Source: Megalonaias nervosa | Taxonomy: Eukaryota; Mollusca; Bivalvia; Unionida; Unionidae | Reading direction: 5' to 3' | NCBI GenBank assembly: GCA_016617855.1 | Contig: JAECUM010009685.1 | Coordinates: 60,835 to 124,834 of the forward strand | Length of the DNA stretch: 64,000 nt | Shown here: piece after piece, positions 34,156 to 42,773 of the stretch | Numbering within the stretch: position 1 is the stretch's first letter | How the letters are laid out: every line of letters starts with the position of its first letter | The notes under the pieces: model-generated | Seen by the model: the letters and a program-made list of their open reading frames with translations, nothing else | Told to the model about the DNA's origin: nothing | Databases searched by the model: none | Position numbers and translations under genes: made by a program

Positions 34156-35690
34156 TTAAACTTGTACGGTCATTTTACCTCCAACAGAATCAATCGTAAT
34201 AGATCTGTCGCTGATCACCAACGCGTACACGTACAACTGCGCTACTGGAACTGCTCCGAGTGTCCAAGTAATTTCAATATCAGCTGTCGAATCAACTGCT
34301 CGCTCGCTATGTTTACTAACATCAAAATAAAATATTGGATAAAGTGTACGAAATTCCTCTACTGATATCTGAGATCCATCTTCTACATCCTGATATTTTT
34401 GCACTGAGTCGAGCAGGTACATGTAAGGTCGAGTAATATTTTTATTAGCGTCATCTGCAAAATTACATTCTATCGCTCGCTCCGGATATTGCTTTGAATT
34501 TAGTCTAGCATATATTCGTCTAACATCAGCGTTATCAAATATTGCATTATTTTGTTGTTGGTCACCACGTTGCGCTTGCCGTTGAAATACAACAAATAAT
34601 TGATTCGGCAGTTGTTCGCTTGATGTAGTTGTGACTCGCCATGTGTACTCAGTAGTATTTGGAACTGCTGTTTGATATATTTTATGTTGCTGAAAATAAA
34701 TTCTGTTTGTATGTTTTTGCAGCATATCATTTAATTCTGACATTTTAGTGATGGTGTTATTCGCGGCATCCACAGCGCAAGTTTGTTTATGATAAACTGT
34801 ACATCAGTTCCGCCTGACCTAAACAGACAGTCGTTTTGTTCTGCCCGATCTAAAATAAGCGTATGTTTAACTCCACGAAATACTTTATTGTAATCACGAC
34901 ACAAGCCAAATATTGTACTTAGTGGCAGCATCATTGTAATTTGAAGTGATCCTGCTGCAAGTGTCTTTCTCCTAGCAAAACCTTCATTGTAACGTGCATT
35001 TCTTACGCTAATTGTATTATTAATCAAAATTAACATTGCAACGCCGTCTGCAGCTGCACCTGGTGGTGTTATACCAAGATTATTACAAGCAGCAATAAGT
35101 GAGACTCTTGTAGCGTCTGCATCAGCGTCTGCAGCTGGTGCTGCAATGCCAAAATTATTAGCATTAGCGATAAGAAAATCTCTTACAATTACAGCATCTG
35201 CAGCTGCATTGCCACCGTGTTTAAATGCTTCTTTTGAAATAAATTCTCCAGATACTGCTACACCACGTCCAGTATCCTTAAACCACATCATATTAGTTGC
35301 AGTCGATCTGCAATAATCATCGGAAGATGAAATAATATTTAAGATTGTACTTGCAACTTGTAAGTGACTTGAAATATCTTCAACAGTTTGATTGGCAAGT
35401 TGATATCGAGCACTTTTGAATAAGCACCAGCCATTATTTATAAGAGCTATTTCTGCGCCTGCTCCAATTGCAACAGATGGATTGGCCACTGTCATAATCT
35501 GACCGCGAACTTCCAATATTGCTTTGTGTGGAAGTAGAAATACATCTTCGTCTCGATTATTAAATGTTCTAACACCAGCTTTATTTGGTCCATTAGAATT
35601 TTCATCGAGATACTCAACATACTCAAATTCTGTTACAGTGTCATCGATGTCATAAGTTTCTGCTAAATCGAGATAATTTTTAACAGACAT
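34156..35690 (-). pseudogene. MCP: Major capsid protein (double jelly roll), E1, one frameshift
   Basis: Two open segments (35690-34731 and 34773-34156) together match the single 505-residue ORF of E2. The frame break is at about 34740-34770. Conserved capsid features include FLLPHKAILEVRGQI, RGVKHTLILDRAEQND and a C-terminal half with NITRPYMYLLDSVQKYQ and IEITWTLGAVPVAQLYVY. A loop around residues 161-223 is built from ~25-residue alanine/aspartate-rich repeats. In Polintons this protein forms the pseudo-hexameric shell. Confidence 0.85.
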
Positions 35691-35735
35691 TTTTTATTTA
35701 TTAGATTATATAACATTTTATTGCGGCGCTGTTAC

Positions 35736-36116
35736 TTAAGATATTAATGTTTGTATAATCTGCTCGCCCTTTGGTGATAAAAGTGTTTTTGTTGTTGTTA
35801 TCATAGCACGTTGAGTTTCTTTTGTTGGAGCGATTTCTGATATAACCTGTTTGATCTCAGATGAAGACGGTGTGCCTTTAATTTTATCAGCTAGTTTTTG
35901 TCCCACCGCAGTTCCAGCGGCAGATGCAGCTCCAGTTGCAAAAGCTTTACCTGCGTCAAGTGCAATTGGTGCAACTTTACGCGCGATTCCCGGAGCATTT
36001 TCAATAATTTTAGTAAATATATTTCCCAAAAATCCACCAACTATTTTTCTTCTGTAAATGTTTTTCTCTGTTTCATTATATCTGAGGTTGTTACCTGAAA
36101 AAATCTGGCGACACAA
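35736..36116 (-). CDS. Amphipathic alanine-rich virion-type protein, E1
   Basis: From YRRKIVGGFLGNIF it runs into an amphipathic, alanine/glycine-rich segment (GKAFATGAASAAGTAVGQK) and a polar tail. The plan resembles adenovirus pVI-like membrane-active proteins. The first ~20 residues of the open frame are probably not original, because the deletion junction at about 36085 lies there. The E2 counterpart (52010-52360) is broken. Confidence 0.5.
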   Translation of the reverse strand: MCRQIFSGNNLRYNETEKNIYRRKIVGGFLGNIFTKIIENAPGIARKVAPIALDAGKAFATGAASAAGTAVGQKLADKIKGTPSSSEIKQVISEIAPTKETQRAMITTTKTLLSPKGEQIIQTLIS

Positions 36117-37084
36117 TGACAGGAAACCTGTTTATGTCAAATCAACGAGTACTAGGTCTAGAAACAAATTATCCGCCAATAAATGTTGTTGATACACAAG
36201 CTGATAGTTATGCACAACTAAAATCCGTCGATAATAATAAACTAGATAAATCTGGCGGAATTTTAAGCGGTAACTTAGATATGTCAGAAAAAAAAATAAT
36301 AAATTTGGAGACCAGGTATCCACCAGCAAACTTAAATTATACACAAGCGGTAAGTTATGCAATCCCGACAGAATATGAGAGTTTTTCAAAACGAGGTATA
36401 TTTAAATATCTCGGTATGTACTACCATGACAAAGAAACCTTGGTTAAAATCGTTACTATGACGTCAGACGTAGAGTTAATTATTAAAGTGTACGCAAACG
36501 CAATTTTGTCAATGATACGTAAAAAAGACCCAGAATTTGATCCGATTATTGTTAACAAGTCTCTAAAGATAATCAAAACTTTTGACGATGAAATTAGTAA
36601 TTTTAGTGTTGATGAGCGAGAAAAGGTTTTTGAAGAAATCAATGAAACAAAGTTGGAAGTAAAGTCTGATTCTTATTATGATATAAGTGAAGAAGACGTT
36701 GTTCCATTCCCATCAATCCAGTACTCTAGACAATTGTCACAGCGAAATTATTACAAAGAAATTAAAACAATACTCACAAAACCATATGAAAAATTAATGT
36801 TAAAAGTAGCTTCTGCTGTTGGTCTTCTTACAATTGAACTAGATAAGCTTAAGAAATTAATGCTAGCAAATTTCGTAGTCGCATATGCAATTATCAGACA
36901 ACATCTTGTTCTCAGAAATTTCAAGTTAGATCAGTTGAGTTTAGTTTTAGGGTATATTGATGAAACAGAAATCGATTACAGTAATTTTGTAAATAAAACA
37001 GATTTGTATGAGAGTGAAGTAGAAAATAGTTTTGATTCATACGCTTGGTTAAAGAAACAATATGCACTAACAGATGAACGATAA
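36116..37084 (+). CDS. Chimeric ORF: fibre repeats joined to an unknown Maverick protein, E1
   Basis: Residues 1-82 are two tail-fibre-like repeats (MTGNLFMSN, SGNLDMSEKKI, each followed by a TQA.SYA segment). At about 36362 the frame passes directly into the C-terminal two-thirds of the protein that in E2 starts at 56723. E2 has the fibre and this second gene as separate, longer genes, so the E1 ORF arose by internal deletion, yet it is open for 322 codons. Any function is unknown. Confidence 0.7.
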   Translation: MTGNLFMSNQRVLGLETNYPPINVVDTQADSYAQLKSVDNNKLDKSGGILSGNLDMSEKKIINLETRYPPANLNYTQAVSYAIPTEYESFSKRGIFKYLGMYYHDKETLVKIVTMTSDVELIIKVYANAILSMIRKKDPEFDPIIVNKSLKIIKTFDDEISNFSVDEREKVFEEINETKLEVKSDSYYDISEEDVVPFPSIQYSRQLSQRNYYKEIKTILTKPYEKLMLKVASAVGLLTIELDKLKKLMLANFVVAYAIIRQHLVLRNFKLDQLSLVLGYIDETEIDYSNFVNKTDLYESEVENSFDSYAWLKKQYALTDER

Positions 37085-37157
37085 GATGATACTTCGTCAG
37101 ATGTTTATAACAAATAGTGGTGCTAGAGTTTTTAATATTACATAAAAATATTGTATA

Positions 37158-37649
37158 ATGAAAAAACAAATCATCGATTTCAACCACATATCAGAAGAAA
37201 TTCCAAAACAAGATGTTGAAGCATTAGTACAATATTATAAATTTTATCATAAAAACCTTTGGTGTGTAAAAGAATGTTATAAATCCTACCGTAAAATACT
37301 TCGAGTAATATCATATTTGCCATTGTTAATGACTAGCTATGGTATAATCTCAAGTGGAGCATTATTAAATCCGTTTTTGTTAATTATTTCTGGTATCGGT
37401 GTCTCTCTTTCAACGGCATGTAAAAAGATCGAACCCAAGCTTGAGACGCAAAAAAATGCTTGTAAGATAGCAATTATCACTTATAAAAAATTATTTGATC
37501 AAATACGATCTTACTTGCGAGGTGCAAAATATGATATGGATGATTTAATACGCGAGTTTCGTATTATTGATAGTATGTTAACGGATATTCTGCCAATGAG
37601 AGTCAGCATGTATGAAAAAGATTATCATAAAATATGGTTGCAACAGTAG
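37158..37649 (+). CDS. Conserved two-helix membrane protein, 163 aa, E1
   Basis: Starts GTATAATG. Two adjacent hydrophobic stretches (ISYLPLLMTSYGIISSGALL and NPFLLIISGIGVSLS, residues ~54-90) are followed by a long charged helix containing a YKKLFDQIRSYLRG motif. Proteins of this plan recur in animal Mavericks. The architecture, two membrane helices and a long helix, recalls SLATT domains, but I infer that from shape only. It is open in both E1 and E2. Confidence 0.7.
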   Translation: MKKQIIDFNHISEEIPKQDVEALVQYYKFYHKNLWCVKECYKSYRKILRVISYLPLLMTSYGIISSGALLNPFLLIISGIGVSLSTACKKIEPKLETQKNACKIAIITYKKLFDQIRSYLRGAKYDMDDLIREFRIIDSMLTDILPMRVSMYEKDYHKIWLQQ

Positions 37650-37653
37650 ATGT

Positions 37654-37962
37654 TTAATTTTGTATAGCTCTAGAAATATCATTATCAAATAAAATATCAA
37701 CTATATTGTCAATAAATGTCATCAAATCATCTGACCAACCTCCTATTCGTTCGTCATTTTCAGTTGCGAACAACCATACTGACCCATATTTTGGTGATAT
37801 ATGATATGCAACATTTTTGATACAATTACTTATTATTTTAGGTTTTATACCAGTATAGCTTGAGGCTGATTTTATTGAATCAAATCTCTTACAAAATTTG
37901 TTTGTTAGATCAAATCCAACATGTCTTATTGGTGATGGATAATAACCTATATTATATATCAA
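37654..37962 (-). CDS. NUMOD-like DNA-binding protein in the terminal repeat, 102 aa
   Basis: The segment from residue 15 reads like a NUMOD1 module: GFDLTNKFCKRFDSIKSA, then an ISNCIK helix and YGSVWLFA. No nuclease motif is attached. The gene lies inside the right terminal inverted repeat, and a broken duplicate occurs at the left end. E2 keeps only a short remnant at its right end (about 58518-58560). Confidence 0.55.
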   Translation of the reverse strand: MIYNIGYYPSPIRHVGFDLTNKFCKRFDSIKSASSYTGIKPKIISNCIKNVAYHISPKYGSVWLFATENDERIGGWSDDLMTFIDNIVDILFDNDISRAIQN

Positions 37963-38213
37963 TAAAAGGTTTATTCTTTCTCCGATAAACCCTCGGGGGG
38001 GGGGGGGCCTCTGGTCCAGAATCTGCTTTTGGTTTAGGATCCGCCCCTTAGCTTACTGAAATTTGGAGGAGGAGGGTGGTTTTTTTATATAAAAAGTTAG
38101 GAGAGGGGGTCGCAGGTGGTGAAAAAATGTCAGAATATATTTATTTTGAAGGGGGTGGGGTCTCTGGTCTAGAACCCTCATTTGGTTTAGGATCCGCCTC
38201 TTAGCTTACTACT
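37665..38213 (-). repeat. E1 right terminal inverted repeat
   Basis: Inverted match to 24774-25275, including the duplicated outer theme and the NUMOD-like gene. A run of 13 G (37995-38007) replaces a shorter sequence seen on the left. Confidence 0.9.
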
Positions 38214-38218
38214 ATTCC

Positions 38219-39306
38219 ACTTGTGTGTTGAGAAAAGATTTATTTTAACATGACACGGTCGACAAATGATGTTAGTCATTCCTTCTTTCTTTCTCTGAAG
38301 AGAGGATTGGTGGGATGTCAATTATTGAAATGTCTCTAGTAAACGAGAATAAGATGAATGATGATTTGTTTTAATTTTTTTGAAACCTCATAAACATATC
38401 ATTTGTGAGTTACAGACTGTTTTGCATAAATTAAAACTATTTTGCATTTGAAGCTTTCGTGGTGACAGTAATCGAGCTTACTACCGCTACAAAATTATCA
38501 TTCCTATACGTACAAGTGTTCAACATTTCCTTTCTTCTTTCTTTTTCCTGCATGGTCATACGGACAATTCTTGGGAATCCCGTATGCAATAATTACATCT
38601 TAATCAGCTGTAACTGGCTGATCATTATGTGAGAGGTCTGCGTATTAGTATATTTAGATAGGAAAGCTACCGTTGTATGTCCAAACTAGTGGCAGAAATG
38701 TATGGAGGTAGAATTTTATCAAATGAGATGGAATTCGAATAAAACATGTTGAACTTAAATGAATACAGCCTGCTGAACGAACTAGTACCTCGTGTATATG
38801 CAATATTTATCATCAGCTGACGAGAACGCTTTTTATCAGGTGAAAATCAAATTAAGAAATATATAAACGTTTCTGCAACATTATAATACATAAACGCTAT
38901 TAAAAACGCTATTAAATTACCCTATCATGATTATAATATCTTATAATTTTTTTATTTGGTAGTACAATGATCTTAAAAGGTAGCTAAGTAGAAAACTCTA
39001 ATAAAAAGGGGAAAACAACAGGTAGAGAATTTGCATATACATTTGTTATGTATTTGCTATATTTTACTTTAGGGAATGTATGGCCCAGACCCCATTACAA
39101 ATGTAACTGTTCCGTTCTGCGTCAATCAATCAAAAGGCAATCTCTGCTAAATAAATAACATGAAATTTTCTCACTATCTTCTGTATGCATTGTACCTCCT
39201 GTACAAGTCTGATTTCATCTATTGAAAGAAACAATAACTCTTTTCACTCCAGGATTGACCAAAATAATGTCCCCTGAAAAGGGTTCTATACTAGTGTCCG
39301 CAATAC

Positions 39307-39382
<76 letters not shown>

Positions 39383-39572
39383 CATAAAATGTTTACATGT
39401 ATCATTATAATATATCTGATTCAATGGAGGCTACTCGTAAGTTCTAGTACAAGGTTTTTTTCACTCAGAAATTCTTTTCTATTTCGCTCCATATATTACC
39501 ATGTATGGTTTCCATTATGTATGAAGGTAGAGAGGAAGAGAGGTAGAGAGCTGGGTTGCCTGTTGGTTTTTA

Positions 39573-39617
<45 letters not shown>

Positions 39618-39649
39618 CGTGTTTTATAGGATATTCAGTAATGACCGTG
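38219..39649. other. Non-coding stretch with (TG)n and (CA)n
   Basis: (TG)n of about 70 bp at 39310-39379; (CA)n at 39577-39616. No gene supported. Confidence 0.8.
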
Positions 39650-40611
39650 GCGATTTTGGTCGTCAGAATTCATATAATCAATCCTACTTCGTTTTACTTC
39701 TTGTGTATTAAATAGAACTATTCGTCAACTTTGCACTCATATTTGATTTAAAAGATAGTAACCTTTACTCAAGTAAATCGTGAGAAATCGAGGTTTAAAA
39801 GGTAGTAAATGTCAAAATTTACTTTAAGGAGGTATCGTTCACCTATCAAGTGTAGGTACTCCCTAAGACTTCGAAGGAATATGTTTTGACTCTCTGAATT
39901 AAAGTTATTCTTCCAAAAAATGTTACAAGGTTTTAAATGCGTCAGGTTGAGAGGGATAGTTATGGAAGCAGTATATAATTAAATTACATGAATTTATACC
40001 TAATCATTATACTATACTCCTACTGCCTTATCGAGAATTTTGGATGAGGAAACTCCATACATATTCATTGTTCTGATTATTTAGTTACAAACATGTGTAC
40101 ATACCGCCCTGTACATCAATATTAAGGACATGACATGGTACGGAACATAAGAATTGTCATGTTATAGAAAATCAAAGTTATCTACTTAATGATCCATGCA
40201 AATTCATTCAAATGACATTCAAAATCTTATATAATATTTGTTTTAATATTACATGTTATTTATTACGTCATCTCGTTACGCAGGACTGCATCTTTTCCTT
40301 GAAGGCAAAATCATAATGCCCGAAACATTCGGATATAATTCAGTGCTATGTCGCGACAAAATGTAGCAGATTACTTGTTTGGGTTCGTATTGTAGGTCAG
40401 TCACATCAACACAAGTAGGTTAGACAATTGGAGTAAAGTACATTAACTAAATACACAACTCCTTAGATGATACGGGCTGATCCGATGGTAGGATTCGAGC
40501 ACAGACCCCTCTGGCACGCTAGCCACTGACCCCATTAGTTGCCTGTTACGGCGAAAATGTGAGCGTTTTGGGATTATTCTACATTACCGAGTCGCCCCCT
40601 CCACCAACATT
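39650..40611. repeat. Duplicated unit A, left half
   Basis: Aligns with 60838-61805 (shared phrases such as CGTCAACTTTGC/CGTCATCTTTGC, TTTACTTTAAGGAGGT and GATGAGGAAACTC). Interrupted at 40611 by E2. Confidence 0.85.
40375..40585 (-). repeat. tRNA-derived SINE within unit A
   Basis: On the minus strand a B-box-like GTGCTCGAATCC lies near 40495, with a conserved TTTACTCCAATTG body. The same insert is present in unit B, so it predates the duplication. Confidence 0.5.
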
Positions 40612-40843
40612 AGTAGTAAGAGTAATTGAGGTTTTAAAACCAAAGAGGGTTTTAGGTCAGAAACCCTCACCCCCCCATCTAAAATAAATATATTCTGACA
40701 TTTTTTACCACCTCAGAGACCCCCTCTCCCTCAAAAAACCACCCTCCTCCAAATTTTTATCTCAGAAAAAGTTGAAATTTTGAAACCCAAAGAGGATTCT
40801 AGACCAGAACCCTCACCCCCCTAAACTTTGTGGGAGAAAAAAA
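40612..40843 (+). repeat. E2 left terminal inverted repeat
   Basis: Matches 58558-58790 in reverse. Contains a duplicated theme (ACCAAAGAGGGTTTTAGG and CCCAAAGAGGATTCTAGA about 155 bp apart). The middle (AAATATATTCTGACATTTTT) is shared with E1. Confidence 0.93.
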
Positions 40844-40856
40844 CTGAAGCTAAAAA

Positions 40857-40945
40857 TATAAAAATAAAAAAAATAAAAATAAAATAAAAAAATATAAAAT
40901 AAAATAAAAATATAAAATAATAAAATAAAATAAAATATATACTAT
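40857..40945. repeat. (AAAAT)n-like A-rich tract
   Basis: Degenerate AAAAT/AAAATA repeats just inside the left terminal repeat. Confidence 0.9.
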
Positions 40946-40967
40946 ATATAAATAAACATTACCGTAG

Positions 40968-41175
40968 CAAGTGGTTACCCTTCCACTGGGGCTCCTTCAT
41001 TGCCTTTGTGCCTTTCGGTGGGGTCCTTACATTATTGTCTTTCTTATGACGTTTATGGGGCACCCCACTAGACTTTTCTTTTTGGCAAACATTCTTTCTG
41101 ACTGTTCCTGTCTGGGCAACCCTTCAAATGAGGTAGAGAACTTACATACGGTAGTGTTTATTTTAGAGAGCTTCA
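40968..41175 (-). other. Block conserved with E1 25290-25565
   Basis: Same order as in E1 and homologous along its length. The minus strand gives a short MFAKKKSL reading that is not in the frame expected from E1. No function assigned. Confidence 0.4.
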
Positions 41176-41181
41176 TATTGC

Positions 41182-41294
41182 GAATTTAATGACCCCCCCC
41201 CCCACCAAATCAAACCCCGGGGTAAGTGCAAAACGCACTCACCACGTTGTTTAACGTGATGAGAGGTCATTAAATCCTTGGAGCGAAGCTCTCC
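41182..41294 (-). ncRNA. Structured RNA candidate, E2 copy
   Basis: The 15-bp helix pairs 41263-41277 with 41182-41196 (minus strand), with two G-U wobbles and no mismatch. A hairpin lies beside it at 41280-41294. The enclosed core (about 41200-41262) is nearly identical to E1 and keeps the two overlapping hairpins and the ACCCCGGGGT palindrome. The arms differ from E1 by compensating changes, including U-A to A-U, U-A to G-C and A-U to C-G. Confidence 0.7.
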
Positions 41295-41302
41295 ATCTTT
41301 TT

Positions 41303-41425
41303 AAAAATGGTGATGGCAGTCCAGAGCCTACCCGTCGATTTTGTACGTGACGGGAACCGAACTCAGGGCGTCAGTATGATAACCCAACATTCTAACACTG
41401 AGCTATGAAATTCAGTTATAAGTAC
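41303..41425 (-). ncRNA. tRNA-like Pol III head, E2 copy
   Basis: The minus-strand A-box-like TAGCTCAGTG lies near 41396-41405 and a B-box variant GTTCGGTTCCC near 41352-41362. T5 is at 41303-41307, at the same relative place as in E1. The arms do not form a full cloverleaf. Confidence 0.5.
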
Positions 41426-42314
41426 ATGCTAAAAAAATTATCATGTAGTTACCAAACAGCATTACATTTTCTGATTCTGAAAACATGAAATCTTTTATTA
41501 CATTTTCTGATTCTGAAAGCGTTATTATAAATAAACCGAGAAATACATGATTTTTGATTAAAAGATATTTTCTATATAAATCTGTTTGTACAGAAAAACG
41601 AAATCCTAATGTTGGCTGAATACAGAGGCTGTATATAGATCAACCGTTGCCAAGGATACTAATCAATAATGTCAACGAGTGGGTTGAATAAATACACAGC
41701 CGCTATACCATTACGAACAGACTCTGCAGAGAAATAATCAATATTCTGTATGAATGGGTTTTTACGTAATGGTTTATGTAAGGCTATTTACTAACATTTA
41801 TGCAAGAGGAATTGCTAGTCATTTCGGCAAATACAGAACTGCCACCAGAATTTAGGTCGTAAAATTACTATCAGATTTTTGTTGATAACATTAGTGCCAA
41901 CGTTCACCTGAGTTTCACAGCTCCATATATTTCATTGGCCCCAAAAAAATACAAAGCAAATGTTACAGTATATGCTATGTTCGATAACTACAAAAGATTT
42001 TAAACTTAGCTGCAACAGTATTATCTCCCTTTTAAAAACAGATAGGGCATAAAAGTGTGGAAATAAATGTTGCAAAGATTGTCTAAGGTTTTGCTTCTGT
42101 GATTGTGATTACATTAAATTCTCCTTTGACAGGCCAAAGGGACTTACATTTTAATATTTTTTTTTTAAAGAAGTCAGAGTTGGTCTCTCAGTGGAAATAG
42201 GTTTATTGTTAATGATTGTGGTAAGCAAGTTGTAGGACTATCTTTTCACGTTAGTCTCAGATTATTGTGATTTTATTAAGGCATGCTCTCAGTTTAGATT
42301 ATCAGTGTACAGAG
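41426..42314. other. Non-coding stretch in E2
   Basis: AT-rich. Only scattered similarity to E1 25840-26090. No gene supported. Confidence 0.6.
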
Positions 42315-42761
42315 TTATATTTCTTGACCAATGAACAATGTTTCAGCATTCGCTATTAAGTATGATTTATTATCATAGTAATACAAATAAAAATTAATTC
42401 TACCGGTTACTTTTCGACGACATTCAAATAGTTCTTTCATTGCTATCTTACTGAGAAGATACTTACTACCTTTTGCAAAAACCTTCGACCGGCATAAGTC
42501 TATATTAATTTTTGTATACTGTTGCTGGCTGATCGGATCATGAAAATTGTCATATTTTAGTGCAAGCTCGTCTCGCAAACTTTCGAGATAATTAAAATAT
42601 TTGCTATCGTCTGATCTGATAAGGGAGAGTCTGATTCTATCAAATTTACTAAAACAAATACCTGAAATTTCATCGTTGAATTCAAATGATAATTGCGGGT
42701 TATTAACCATTTTTTCCATTTTTCTATTAACTCCATCGACTAATGTTAAATTTTCGAACAT
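42315..42761 (-). CDS. E2-specific protein, 148 aa, unknown
   Basis: Open from MFENLTLVDGVNRKM to the stop. It is predicted mostly helical with charged patches and an aromatic-rich stretch near the C-terminus (RINFYLYYYDNKSYL). It follows polymerase B on the same strand by 12 bp. E1 has no counterpart in the equivalent place (25840-26290). No domain recognised, no signal peptide, no membrane helix. Confidence 0.6.
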   Translation of the reverse strand: MFENLTLVDGVNRKMEKMVNNPQLSFEFNDEISGICFSKFDRIRLSLIRSDDSKYFNYLESLRDELALKYDNFHDPISQQQYTKINIDLCRSKVFAKGSKYLLSKIAMKELFECRRKVTGRINFYLYYYDNKSYLIANAETLFIGQEI

Positions 42762-42773
42762 TATTTCTGATGT

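Larger units (their letters stand above)
24774..38213. mobile_element. E1: 13.4-kb Maverick/Polinton
   Basis: Starts AGTAGTAAGC and ends GCTTACTACT, flanked on both sides by ATTCC (24769-24773 and 38214-38218). It encodes polymerase B, integrase, protease and capsid genes in Maverick arrangement. Relative to E2 it lacks the penton, coiled-coil and ATPase genes and most of the fibre, removed by one deletion at about 36085, plus a second deletion at about 36362. Confidence 0.95.

Noticed and set aside
34500..34730. A separate small gene opposite or inside the capsid gene
   Set aside because: A shadow frame of the major capsid gene with no homologue signal; the E2 equivalent (50766-50996) is also a shadow.
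39215..39715. Proteins made of CV or HT dipeptides
   Set aside because: Translations of (TG)n and (CA)n microsatellites.
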